From Luidia sarsii (Eukaryota > Echinodermata > Asteroidea > Paxillosida > Luidiidae), in assembly GCA_949987565.1 (NCBI GenBank), contig OX465102.1:8668512-8732511 (forward strand): DNA of 64,000 bases. Reading direction: 5' to 3'. Below the pieces are notes generated by a model. It was not told the DNA's origin, made no database searches, and saw only the letters and a list, made by a program, of their open reading frames with translations. Both the position numbers and the translations under genes were made by a program. This document shows, in pieces, positions 43,088-54,139 of the stretch. How positions within the stretch are numbered: the first letter of the stretch is position 1; the number at the start of each line of letters is the position of its first letter.

Positions 43088-43672
43088 GCAGTGTCAGGAG
43101 TTACATGTATTTGGTCATTCTTTGAACAAAAATGGTCCAGGGGTTCCCCAATTTTGATTTTTTTTTTAGATTAAGTCAAAGTTCGTTTGTCAGCAACCAA
43201 TTTAAAAAAGTCATAAATTATTAAATAACAATGCTTATGACGTCCTAAGTAACTAATTAAGCCTCTGAGACCTTCAAATGGGCTGCCTCGGCATGTAAAC
43301 AATTTGTCACATGACACTGTGACATCCCTATTGAGTATTGGCTAGAAGTAGTAGTAGTACTAGTACTAGTAGGCCTGCAAAAAAATAGAGCAGTGTCAGG
43401 AGTTACATGTATTTGGTCATTGTTTGAACAAAATTGGTCCAGGGGTTGCCCAGTTTTGATTTTTTTTTAGATTAAGTTCAAAATCAAAGTTCGTTTCTCA
43501 GCAACCAATTTAAACAAGTCATAAATTAAATAACAATGTTTATGATGTCCTAATTAACTAATTAAGCCTCTGAGACCTTCAAGTGGGCTGCCTCGGCATG
43601 TAAACAATAATTTGTCACATGACACTGTGACATCCCAATTGAGTATTGGCTAGGAGTAGTACTAGAAGCCTA
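43088..43672. repeat. 302-bp tandem duplication
   Basis: GCAGTGTCAGGAGTTACATG starts at 43088 and 43390; both units run to GAGTATTGGCTAG. A few percent divergence. It lies in the intron between the two candidate exons. Confidence 0.85.
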
Positions 43673-43779
43673 GGTACTACATGTATCTTTTACAAAATCA
43701 AGCGATCGGTTTTCACATTAATAAATATGAATTTATTAATTTAGTTAAATAAATTTCTTTCTCATTCAATTTTGAACAG

Positions 43780-44001
43780 GTAATTCTTCCCAAAGTGGGA
43801 TATGAATACAGGGTTTGTTCTTATGAAGAACATACAAAAAGAGTGCAGTGCACTCTTGGACTAAGTCTCAAAGAGCGGGCTGATGTGCTCAAGTGGGTCA
43901 AGGATCTGGAGGATGTATCTCAGACAACCTCGAAAACAAGCAATACATTAAATTTTCACAGGAAAAAATTATACTTCCTTATGTTATCTGAAATAAACTA
44001 A
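43780..44001 (+). CDS. Candidate second exon of an unrecognised gene
   Basis: Acceptor TTTTGAACAG. Reads VILPKVGYEYRVCSYEEHTK, later LSLKERADVLKWVKDLEDVS and FHRKKLYF, to a stop. The pattern (a Trp-containing helix before a strand segment) resembles the N-terminus of SWIM-type transposon proteins from memory, but no catalytic part follows; may be truncated. Confidence 0.35.
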   Translation, partial: VILPKVGYEYRVCSYEEHTKRVQCTLGLSLKERADVLKWVKDLEDVSQTTSKTSNTLNFHRKKLYFLMLSEIN

Positions 44002-47000
44002 GGGTCTCTAAGTTGTACTTTGGTGAAAAAGATGTGAAAATATATCATCCAAATATGTTAGAATTATGTCAAACTTACCAGTGTTACATCCAAGGCTAGG
44101 CCACTGCGCGATTTTTTTTTCCAGGGGTAAGCAAGACATGAATTATTCATGATTTGTTTGCCCTAAGAACACTGGAACAGATAGATGTTTCTGTAATCAA
44201 AATACCAAAGCCCAGACGAAAACTAAACAATTCATACCCCTCAAGTACCACGCCCCCTACTGAACCACCATCTATCTATGCAACAGTGTCTTAATTCCTA
44301 ACAGTGTCTCCTTGGTACCAAGACCATCCTGAGTTAATACACTGTTGTACATAAGTTCTGCAAAGTTATACTGTAAATTCACATCCCTCAAGTCAGACCA
44401 GTTAGCAACAAGTGTAAATCACTTGCTGAGGTAACAATGACTTTGTTGAACCATGGTTGAACATTATTTAGAAAGTTGACTACAGCCTTTATTGAAATGC
44501 CACTGAGCTGTTGTTCCTTTTGTATATTTGTATCTATATACGAGTCCAAGATATTTTCATCTGTGCTCAATTAAACTCGAATTGCAATTAACCCGATCTT
44601 TTGCAACAGTTTAAAAGTGAACAATAAGACGAACAACTAAATAAAACAGGATTTAAGCGCGGGATATGAAGTCTGTTTTCATGTGATTATGTAGCATAAA
44701 ATACACAATATTACTAGGTCCACTTCATAAAGTTTGTACACCGGTGAATGAATTGTGGTTGACATCTTGTACACGGTTCATGCACACCCATACGCATGTA
44801 CATACATTGTACATGAACATGTACTGTACCATGTACATGTACATATACATGTGGGCAATTCCACCGTCACTCACTTACATTTATGGGCCAGGAGGCTACT
44901 TTGGCCTCTCACTGCTTCAAAAGTAACTGATCAATTTAATTCAAAAGAGCTACAACCCGGCCTGGAGACAAAGTCTACTCAATAATGTAAAGACAAATTA
45001 AAACGGTTCATTCACTTTTTTTATAACAGGCATTTTATTGGTCGTCACTCACGTAACACAAAAAAGACATGGTCATTTGCGGGTGTTGATTTACTGTTAA
45101 AGTCTCCTCAAACTGTTGGATTCATCATTTGGGCTATAGCTAAACATCAGAAAACATTTTACTTGAAATAATGGCATGGTTTTGGCAGGAGAGGTATTAA
45201 TTTGGAAGGTGTCGTCACTCACGTGACGTCACTCACGTGACGTCACTCACGTTACTTCCTCTTTTCACTTTCTAAAGCAAGGTAAAACTCAAAAATCAGA
45301 AGGCGTACAAGTTTCTGACAACCATTAATTAAAAGATTATGCCAATACCAACATTAAAACACAGTTATGTGTCATAACATGTAACTGCAACTTTTAGGGA
45401 TTTTTTTTTAACAAGTTAAACAAATTGTCGACGATCATATGAACCAGCAAATATGGGAAATCATGTGGAATGTTCAATTCTCTTTATTTTACACATTATT
45501 ATGAACTTGTGAATGTTAGTCTGTTGAAATAACCATTTGAAAATTCTCAAATCATTACAGTGTATGTTTTAAGATAAAACAATTGTATAGTCTGATAGTG
45601 TGATGGCTAAGAATTGAATTTCAGATTGCAAAGAAAAGAAAACAATCATGTAGGCCTACACTTAAGCCTCCTTAAAACAAGTCTCTGTTCCTTTCAGATC
45701 GTTGTAGCATATAACCTCATATATTGTAACAACACAAATGTAACCTAATTGCAATGCAGTCATGACAACTGTGTTTAGCTACACGTTTCCAAGTAGCTTC
45801 TCGTCTTGCTCCCTGTAGCTTTCTTTGCTCAAACCGTGACAACAGCTCCTCATTTCTTCTCTTTGCATCACATCTTCTGTTGCATACTTTGCTTTGTGCA
45901 CTTACTGCTGCCTGTTTTTTTCTTTTGTTCTATGTAGCGCCTGTCTTTCAGCACCGGAGAAGGGCATTCTGGAGATTAATACTAAACAAAGTTAACAAAT
46001 ACTTCATATAAATAACAATTAAAAAATGTTGAAGAGCATGTAATATGCACATTTTTTACCCCCTCCAAATGGACATTGATGGATGACGACAAGTCCAACA
46101 TATTGTACATCAAAATTAATGGTTTCCAAATTAATGGTTAAACTAAAAAAAAAATATTAAAAAAAAAAGTGCATGCATTCCTCCCTTCCCCATCTGTAAC
46201 ATACATGTACATGACATACATGCATCGTGTGTATGAAATGGAAATTGTTTACAATAAGTTATGTTATTTGTTGACAGTTCTGGAGACCATTTAATGTCTT
46301 CAATTAAACATTTATAACAACGAATTTAACCTTTTAGGCTTGAAGATATTGTTGACAAACAAGATGATGGAAGGTTAAAATACACATGTAGCGTATGCAG
46401 TCAATTCAATGCAGTTGAAACAATGGAGAATTAGCAGGGGATTGTGTGTCATCAATATAAGGGAATTGTTGGTAATCTAAGTACAGTCCTGTATTACATG
46501 TACATAAGTAGTATTGGTCATCAGGCTACTGCAGGAATGCCATGGAGGCCATAAACGTTGCTCCCCTGGTCTTGGCCTGGGTGCCCCTTTGAAATGTTCC
46601 TTGATTAGCCTTTACCCCCAAAGGTGTCTTGCCCTATCAAGACAAAGTACTATGTCTTCAAAACCATGATGTTTTGAAAAGAAAAGCATGTACTGTCACT
46701 TTCCTCATCTTTGTTTTTGCGTCACTCACGTTACACACCGTCACTCAAGTTACTTGTCACTCACGTTACAAACTTTAGCCTGTTATATCAAAACATCTGT
46801 ATGTTTTACAGCTGAATAAAGTTCTTATAATGGAAGACACACATAGTTGTAGGAAAAATAACAATAACAAAGTTGTGCATTGGAACATTTCAAATTTACA
46901 TTAAAAACATGATTTTTTCGTCATTTACGTTACATGTAAAATACCTCTAAAATATGTGGCACATGAACAATTTTTTTTTCTCATTAATTATGAACATCTA

Positions 47001-47210
47001 TGCTATAAATGCATCATAATATCTAGCTGTTTGTACTTACATTTTGGATGGGAATTTGGTTTTTACTTTTTTGTCATAAATGGTGAGAAATAAAGGAAAT
47101 ATTCAGTAGTCATTCAAAATGTTGGTATTCCAAAAGTATTATTGCTATTTACGTGGAATGTGTTGATTTGCTCCCCTGAACATGTACACTATCCAATAAT
47201 AACCTTAAAG
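44002..47210. other. AT-rich region with small coding-like remnants
   Basis: No complete gene. A minus segment at about 45770-45925 reads SAQSKVCNRRCDAKRRNEEL then ARREATWKRVAK. A plus segment at about 46340-46425 has YTCSVCSQF. Both resemble worn transposon exons but cannot be named. TGTACA words at 44790-44850. Confidence 0.35.
44864..46935. promoter_or_regulatory. Dispersed CGTCACTCACGTTAC words
   Basis: Matches or near matches at about 44865, 45043, 45213 (three in a row to 45256), 46721, 46739, 46756 and 46919, all in one orientation. The triple site contains overlapping CACGTG and TGACGTCA palindromes. Possible protein-binding sites; no function can be read off. Confidence 0.4.
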
Positions 47211-47359
47211 TCATGTCCGAATTTCCGTGGAATTGCCCACGTACATACACAATGTACATGTACATGAACAGTAGTGACTATTGTACATGTACACACAGTA
47301 CAGTATTTACTCTACAGTTTTTCCAATACAAACGCCCTCTGTTGTTTGAAAGAGTCAGT

Positions 47360-47660
47360 ATTTTCCCAAACACATTTTTGCCGCGTTGTCTTTTTGGCAT
47401 GCGAGTTAATCTTTTGGCCGAGTTGTTTTATTGTGCGGGGTTAAACAATTTTGCGCGTTATATGATTTGGGAGAGTTATCTTTTTACGGCGTTGTGTTAT
47501 TTCACGGGCCAGTAATATTTTGGGGGGTTTAATTTTCTGCGAGGTTACCTTATTTTGGGGAATGGTGTTTTCGGGAATTAACTTTTTGCCGGGTATATAT
47601 ATTTTGCGGGGTGCTAATTTCGGGAAATTTATTATTTTTGCGGAGTTGTAATATAACGAA
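47360..47660. repeat. Degenerate 16-20-nt repeat, TTTTGCGGGGTTAAT-like
   Basis: About 16 units, each a T run, a G/C core (GCCG, GCGGGG, GGGGGG) and GTTA/AATT. Spacing is variable, so it is not a simple tandem array. Confidence 0.6.
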
Positions 47661-47903
47661 TTGTATTGTTTAGCGGTGTAGCATAGTTTTCGCTGTACCG
47701 GTTTAATAAAATTCCAATTTGTTTTACATTCTCGCGATTGTCTTTTTTGCCCTGATGGCCGCCCATATAGCATAGGGTCTTGTAAACCACCGCTGACTTC
47801 AAATGAAGTCTCATTTCGGAAATTGGGGTACGTTGACTTGTTATTTAATCAACACCCTATGAATCTGGATGAACAGTGTTCCCGCTATGGTCGAATACTG
47901 CAG

Positions 47904-49813
47904 GACATTCTGGACCAACGAGGAGGAGAGCGGTCTTTCAGGGGATGTAGAGCTGCCACTGACTTCGATGGAGTCAGTGGATTCCCTTGAAGAGAGGCTT
48001 TCCGACGACGGAAATTTGAAAAAAATAGTAAGTGAGAGGGGAAACGAAGTTGCGTTTGCAAAAGTCAAACATCACATATCCGCCACGTAATGTTAAAAAT
48101 GTTAAACAATGATGTCATTTTTGATTTATTATTATACAGATAGCACTTCTGGCCCTCATAGGGGGTAACACAGCGGCGGGCGATGGCTGCCATCATCACA
48201 AACCGGCTGGAACAGCAGTTCAGCCTTCGGGGGAGAAAGGGGAAGAGGGCTTTCGTGGCCCTTCAACTGGATGGCCTGCTGAAAAGTAAGTTGTGATTAT
48301 TTGTTCACAGCTAAGGATAACTTAAATAGTTGTAATAGATTGCCGCTCACCCCTTCAAAGACTACATTGATTGGTAAGGCAGCCATCGAAGGGCTGGGTA
48401 CCACAGATGGTTAGAGCGCTGGTCGATACGTGCATGCAGGGTTTTTAAAAGTATTTTCTCAAAATGATATTTAAAATGAAGCCGAGATGGGAACCAAATG
48501 GGTCCCAAAATGGGCAAGCATCTGTGACCCACAGAATAGTGCACCAAAGATTAATTTGAGGCCCATGTAATGATAGCCTACACAATTGGTCGCCCCGTGT
48601 ACATTTGGATATAATTATATGGGTTACATGGGATAGGTATTTTCCCGAATAGCAGATGTTTTGCCCACATGAGCCCTATGAAGGATTGCTACCTGATTAA
48701 GGTTCTGACGGAGTGTCACTTTTAGTCAGGCTCCTTCCTGATCCCGCATCGATCACCCTTTGAGCGACGGAATCAATCTCACAAGTTTATTCACGTATAG
48801 GTCAGTAATCAGGTGAAGGACAACACCAATCCACAGCTATAGCCTATACGTGAAAGACACGCGAGACGTTTGTCTATGCCGAACAGCTCTTGCGCTTGTC
48901 GTCCCCCATTCGGCCCCACTTGGGTTTTGAGCGTAGCCTCAACCGGTCTCTCTCCGCGCGGCTCCGGGGAGGGACCGGGCCAAACGCACGCAAACCACGG
49001 CATCAGGGCAGTGCCTCGCCGCCGAGTCCCAGCTGTACACGGCCCGCAGACCGCACTGCTGCTATACCACACACAACAGTCTGTGTTCGTACATGTGTAC
49101 GAGCCTGTACACAGCTGTCCTGGCCGTTCTCGAGTAAGGACAATTAGGACAAGGGACACATGACATTATACCATGGAGGAATTCCTCCATGATTATACCA
49201 ACATTTTGAAAGTCACGTAAAAAAGTGCGCGAAAATGGCAAAATTTCAAGTTATTTGGCTTGGGCATTTATATTCTGCAGGAAAAAAATCCAGTGGTGGA
49301 CATTCTCGTTAAGAGCCCCCAAATTGCCCAGATGGCCGGTAAATCCCTTTTAACTGCCCTAGCTAATTATGGCAGACAGCCGCGTAGCTACCGGGGGATG
49401 GATTTGGGGCAGTTTGGGGCGTCCGCCCCTCCACGAAATCTGGCTGTATCTGATCTCACGATCTGACCCATCTCTCGGGAAGGATCAGAACCTCATCTGA
49501 TCCTGGTTGCGAGATCAATATTCGAATAAATATAAACGCAGCGCTGGTATCCTATTATTTTTATTCCCTTACAGAAGCAATCCGTAGCAACGGTGCGTGC
49601 CATGACACCACCGATGCCGCCATAGAAGGGGCAACTGCTGACTGGCTGCGATATGCCAAGGACCGAGACGGGGCCGGGACGGCTGGACCATTCGCGAAGG
49701 GCTGCCAGCCTGAGACTGGACCAGGACGCCAATCACCAGAATCAAGATCTCTGAGGATGATAGCTCGCTGTCTTGTGTCCCACTTTGATTTTGAAATCAA
49801 AGAACCTTGCTAA
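47904..49813 (+). pseudogene. DUF4806-domain gene remnant, three exons
   Basis: Exon 1 (to 48027) reads LPLTSMESVDSLEERLSDDG and ends at GTAAGTGAG. Exon 2 (48140-48285) begins IALLALIGGNTAA and, after a one-base shift, continues MAAIITNRLEQQFSLRGRKG to GTAAGTTG. Exon 3 (49575-49813) begins AIRSNGACHDTTDAAIEG with WLRYAKDRDG and runs to a stop. This matches the usual DUF4806 order (acidic helix, LIGG, QFxxxGxxGK, WLRYAPDR). DUF4806 has no established biochemical role and is often transposon-linked in invertebrates. Splice phases agree between exons 2 and 3. One frameshift in exon 2 disables it. The upstream exon boundary is uncertain. Confidence 0.6.
48286..49574. other. Intron 2 of the DUF4806 remnant; GC-rich patch
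   Basis: 48880-49110 is GC-rich with frames open on both strands (97, 85, 116 codons) but no family signal. A tRNA-promoter-like ACAGATGGTTAGAGCGCTGG at about 48403-48422 suggests a SINE head. Confidence 0.4.
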
Positions 49814-49829
49814 TTTAGAGACTTGGCTT

Positions 49830-49905
49830 TCCGATCCCTGTAAGACCTGCAAAAGGGTCCTGTAGGGATTGAAACGTCAGGCCCCCTAAATTCTTGAGAT
49901 ATAAG
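49830..49905 (+). repeat. CGAAACGTC-type tail fragment
   Basis: GGGTCCTGTAGGGATTGAAA with CGTCAGGCCC after it, matching the 3' end of 27711-27960. Confidence 0.6.
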
Positions 49906-49989
49906 TTCTGGTCCCTTGAAATAGTAAGCAGTGTATGCAAATTTTTTGTTTCATATATCAAAAGCCACAGGAAGGTGAGCAAATAATAA

Positions 49990-50860
49990 TAATTGACCCA
50001 ACGTTCACTTGGTTTAGTGTTGGCTAAAGGGAAATTAGACAATAAGCCAACGTGCCACCAACATTGACCCAACGTTGGCTTACTGTTGGCTAAAGGGAAA
50101 TAAGACAATGAGCCAACGTGCTTCCAACATTGAACCTATGTTGATTTAATGTTGGCAAATAGGAAATTAATTAATAAGCCATCGTGCTACCAACATTAAC
50201 CCAACGTTGGCTTATTGTTGGCAAATGGGAAATTAGACAATAAGCCACCGTGCTACCAACATAGACCCAACGTTGGTTTAGTGTTGGCTAAAGGGAAATT
50301 AGACAATAAGCCAACGTGCTACCAACATTGACCCCAACGTTGGCTTATTGTTGGCTAAGAGGGAATTTTACACAGCCAACGTCCAATCAACATTCACCCA
50401 GTGTTGGCCTAATGAGAAACCAACATGAAACCATCAGCGGTCCAACGTCCAGCCCACGTTGGCACAATATAGGCTATTCATTTTTACAGCGGGTCAACAT
50501 TGGTCCATCTATGGGCCAATTTCTACATCGGGCCATCGTTGGGCCAACTTTAACGTTGGACCAAAGTCATGCCGATGAGCAAAATTATGATGGCCCAACG
50601 TTGCTCACCGATGTTGGCCCAACGTTGACCAACGTCGAGCCAACGTGGGCATAATGTAGGCCATTCTATTCATTTTACAGCGGGCCAACATTGGGCCAAC
50701 GATGGTCCGATGTTTACATTGGGTCAACCTTGGGCCAACTTCGACATTGGGCCAACGCAAGGCCGATGAGCAAAATTATGATGGTCCAACAACGTTTACA
50801 TCCAACGTTGGGACAACGTAACCGGTTACGTTGGCCCAACGTTGGCCGAATGTACCGGTG
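49990..50860. repeat. 66-bp minisatellite with CCAACGTTGG palindromes
   Basis: GGCTAAAGGGAAATTAG-type landmarks at 50022, 50088, 50154, 50220, 50286 and 50353. From 50400 to 50860 the order loosens but CCAACGTTGG, TTGGGCCAAC and related words continue. Frames of 97-112 codons here are artefacts. Confidence 0.85.
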
Positions 50861-50959
50861 TTATCTGGGACGTCTTCCAGCTCTACGTCCCCGACGCCAG
50901 TGTTGTCTGTATTTTTCCAGCCAGGCAATCTCCGGGACAGAAGTGACAACTAGTGGATA

Positions 50960-52655
50960 TTTGTTGGCATCTTCGATCTGTGCCCGTTAGGGAACACCGT
51001 CTGATGTGGCTATGTAAGCCAATGCTTGAGTGGCAGACGCTATTGCAGTGGTTGCACTGGAACAGAGTAGTAGGTGCAGCCTGATGACTTTGGCTGTTCT
51101 TGCGCTGGGACGCCTCTTCTCTTCTGAAGCCAGGCGTATGTTCTCTTCTGCCCGGCGGAGACCACGTGACAGCGCTTGTCTCCACTGTGGAGACATCTTT
51201 GTAACGAAGGTGCGGGCGACCCTGTGCTCTCTTCCCTTGTGCAAGCCCCCCACAGAGCAAATCCTTGGGAATCCTGCCGGGTGGAGAACACTAAATCGAG
51301 CTCCCATTGAACACTGTACAAAAACACACTTTCAAAGCCATTATCCCATGCCCAAAAGTCTCTCAGTTCTTGTAGCTATACTTAAAATTGTAGTTTGGAC
51401 CTTCATCTCTCAGATGCTTTTTAATTTTAGTGCTCTTAGCCGATTAGATTTTTTGCTAATTACCCCCAGAAAAAACACCCCCAAAATGTGTAGCCGTCCA
51501 AGCCGAATTTCGGCAAGGATTTTGGGATGGACCCCTCCACTTCCACAGCCAAATAGGGCCACATTTAAAGCCAGATATTGTCCAAATTACATACCAAATT
51601 GAAGAGTGAACCCCCAGGTTATCTCAAGCTTCACTTGTTCTACGATGTACTTGTTCTACGATGACCCCTTATTAAAAAAAGTTGTGGGTACACACTTTAT
51701 GATAATCAGCTCGGCGGAGCCATCTTGGATGGATTTTGTGTGCTGCACCCTGCCGTCCTGCATCCTGTGGACGTGACCAAGCCATCGAAGATGACGTTGA
51801 CAGAGAAGAGTGTACATGCTAGGGATGCCAGCGCGCTCAAGGACCTCATTCTTGGTGATGAGGATCCGCCTTAAATTGCACATGTGAAACGTGTTCACGG
51901 GCTTTTCTGGATGCGAATACACATGCCCTGGATACTGCCATATTTGTGTTTGTGGTCAGCTTTATGTTTTCCCAGACACGTTTGGTGAGCCCGGCGAGGG
52001 ATGAGGTGGCCCGGCCAATCCGCCTACCTAGCTCTGGGCCCATATCAAGGTCGGCAGACACCGTGAAGCCGAGGTAGGTGAACTCCCCGACGACTTCCAG
52101 CTGTTAGTTGTTAATGGCGATGGCGGGCGGGCCCTCTGAATTCCTCGCATGCCTGGGAGAAGCGGTCCATGAGCCTCTGAAGGTGTTCTTCCTCATGAGC
52201 GACAAGGGCTACATCATCCGTAAAAAGCTGGTCAGAGCAAGTATGGAGGTAGATCCCTTCAGTGGAGGTCCCAAAAGCATGTTTGAGCATGACGCCAAAG
52301 AGGATCGGGGCAAGCACACAGCCCTGCTTCATACCCCTCGTCACGTCAAATGGTGTTGATGATAATCCACCGAACTGGATAACACTCTTCGTCCCAATGT
52401 GGAAGGACCTTATAGTACTCCGGAGCCTTACTGGACATCCGATCCTTGCAAGGACTTTGAAGAGGCCATCTCGGCTCACAAGATCGAAAGAGTTTTCCCA
52501 CGATACTCAGCAAGGAGATGCCTCTGTCACCTTTTTTTTTTATACAGAGTAATGATATTGCAATTTCGCCTTCCTCCCAGCATTGGCAAAGCAAATCGTG
52601 TAGAAGGGGCACTTCCCCCTCTTAATGACCTCACCAGGGATGTCATCTAGGCCTG
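50960..52655 (-). pseudogene. RTE-like LINE fragment: RT, C-terminal region, terminal Zn finger
   Basis: Minus strand. The RT starts near 52655 (GEVI..., ISLLSIVGKLF), continues at 52479-52111 with SRDGLFKVLARIGCPVRL, GMKQGCVLAPILFGVML and the catalytic box LFTDDVALVAHEEE (one residue off the usual FADD), then GRRIGRATSSLAGLTKRVWE and RAGIPSMYTLLCQRHLRWLG. It ends with GRPHLRYKDV and a C-terminal CNHCNSVCHSSIGLHSHIRR finger near 50990. About 330 bp (51310-51650) of unrelated sequence interrupts the C-terminal part. Frameshifts throughout; the endonuclease half is missing. Confidence 0.75.
51310..51655. other. Insertion inside the RTE-like LINE
   Basis: Separates WLGHVHRMQDG (right) from GRPHLRYKDV (left), which are normally near neighbours. 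No coding; contains TTGTTCTACGATG twice at about 51635-51665. Confidence 0.5.
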
Positions 52656-52659
52656 GTGC

Positions 52660-53095
52660 TTTTTCGCGGTCAACCAAAGTGTATTTTCCAGAATTCTAGA
52701 AAATTTGAGAAGGAATTTTTCATTCATTTCTTGAGATATCGGAAGTTGAAAATTGCAAAATCGCTCCGTGCGGCCGCGGTAGATCGAGCCAAATGACGGA
52801 GAAAAAAACGCCTTCCAAATTTGTCGATTTTACCTTCAAATTGAAGCCTGCATTCCCTTCTTTCTATTCATACCACTATTCATACCACAATATAATAACG
52901 AAGGGAATAATATTAAACTACGCGGAAACAACATTGGGAGACAATTCGATGGAAGTAGCGTATTACTATTATTTTTAGTTATGACCGATTTCCCTTCGCG
53001 ACGTTAGCAAGTCTAGTTGTGGTGTCTGCCTTTAGGTAAAGACATACCCAGGTAGATGGTCGCGGTCGGTCGAAGTAACTCGGTACGACCTCCAA
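52660..53095. other. Intergenic; no gene seen
   Basis: AT-rich to 52980, then mixed sequence leading into the tandem array. Confidence 0.4.
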
Positions 53096-53990
53096 CCGAC
53101 GTTTCGAATCGGACGTCGGTCTTCGGACCGTCCTGCCAACGTTGGCAGGAATTCATCTTCCCGACGTGACCAAAACTGGAAAGCCAGCCGACGTCGGCGG
53201 GACTATAGATAGCCGACTAGTCCAATTGATGACGTTGGACCGCAGTCCAAACATTAACCTGAAGCCAACGTCGGATTAGTCCCATGTTGCCGACGTTGGT
53301 TGGGACTCATCTGACCGTCGGGACCAAATGAAGACACTCAGCCGACGTCGGCGGCACCATCAATAACCGACTAGTCCATTTGATGACGTTGGACCGCAGT
53401 TCAAACATTATCCTGAAGCCAACGTCGGATTGGTACCATGTTGCCGACGTTGGTTGGGACTCATCTGACCGTCGGGACCAAATGAAGACACTCAGCCGAC
53501 GTTGGCGGGACCATCAACAACCGACTAGTCCATTTGATGACGTTGGACCGCAGTCCAAACATTATCCTGAAGCCAACGTCGGATTGGTACCATGTTGCCG
53601 ACGTTGGTTGGGACTCATCTGACCGTCGGGACCAAATGAAGACACTCAGCCGACGTCGGCGGCACCATCAATAACCGACTAGTCCATTTGATGACGTTGG
53701 GCCGCAGTCCAAACATTATCCTGAAGCCAACGTCGGATTAGTACCATGTTGCCGACGTTGGTTGGGACTCATCTGACCGTCGGGACCAAATGAAGACACT
53801 CAGCCGACGTCGGCGGGACCATCAACAACCGACTAGTCCATTTGATGACGTTGGACCGCAGTCCAAATTACTTTAACCTGAAGCCAACGTCGGGTTGGTA
53901 CCATGTTGCCGACGTTGGTTCACTTGGGACTCATCTAACTGTCGGGACTATACAACCAGCCGACGTTAGCGGGACTGTAAACTATTCCAA
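53096..53990. repeat. 154-bp satellite-like array, about five and a half units
   Basis: CCGACTAGTCCA recurs at 53213, 53367, 53521, 53675 and 53829, exactly 154 apart. Units contain CCGACGTCGG or CCGACGTTGG, GGACCGCAGTCC and CCAACGTCGGATT. Neighbouring units are nearly identical, so the array is young. First and last units are diverged. Confidence 0.9.
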
Positions 53991-54139
53991 TTACTTACGC
54001 TAGAACGCAGCAACCGTGGAGCCTTTTTTTCTCCCTAAACAAAAAGGAGCAACCCAAATATGTCATGGTCAGCATATCAACGACAAAATATTAGTTATTA
54101 CGGCGTTTAACAGAAACATATAGTTGACTTTTCAAGCTT

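Noticed and set aside
48809..49163. Long frames on both strands in a GC-rich patch
   Set aside because: GC-rich DNA has few stops. No recognised motif and no splice logic; the patch lies in the DUF4806 intron.
49815..50990. Frames of 97-112 codons over the CCAACGTTGG array
   Set aside because: Minisatellite artefacts in a multiple-of-three period (66 bp).
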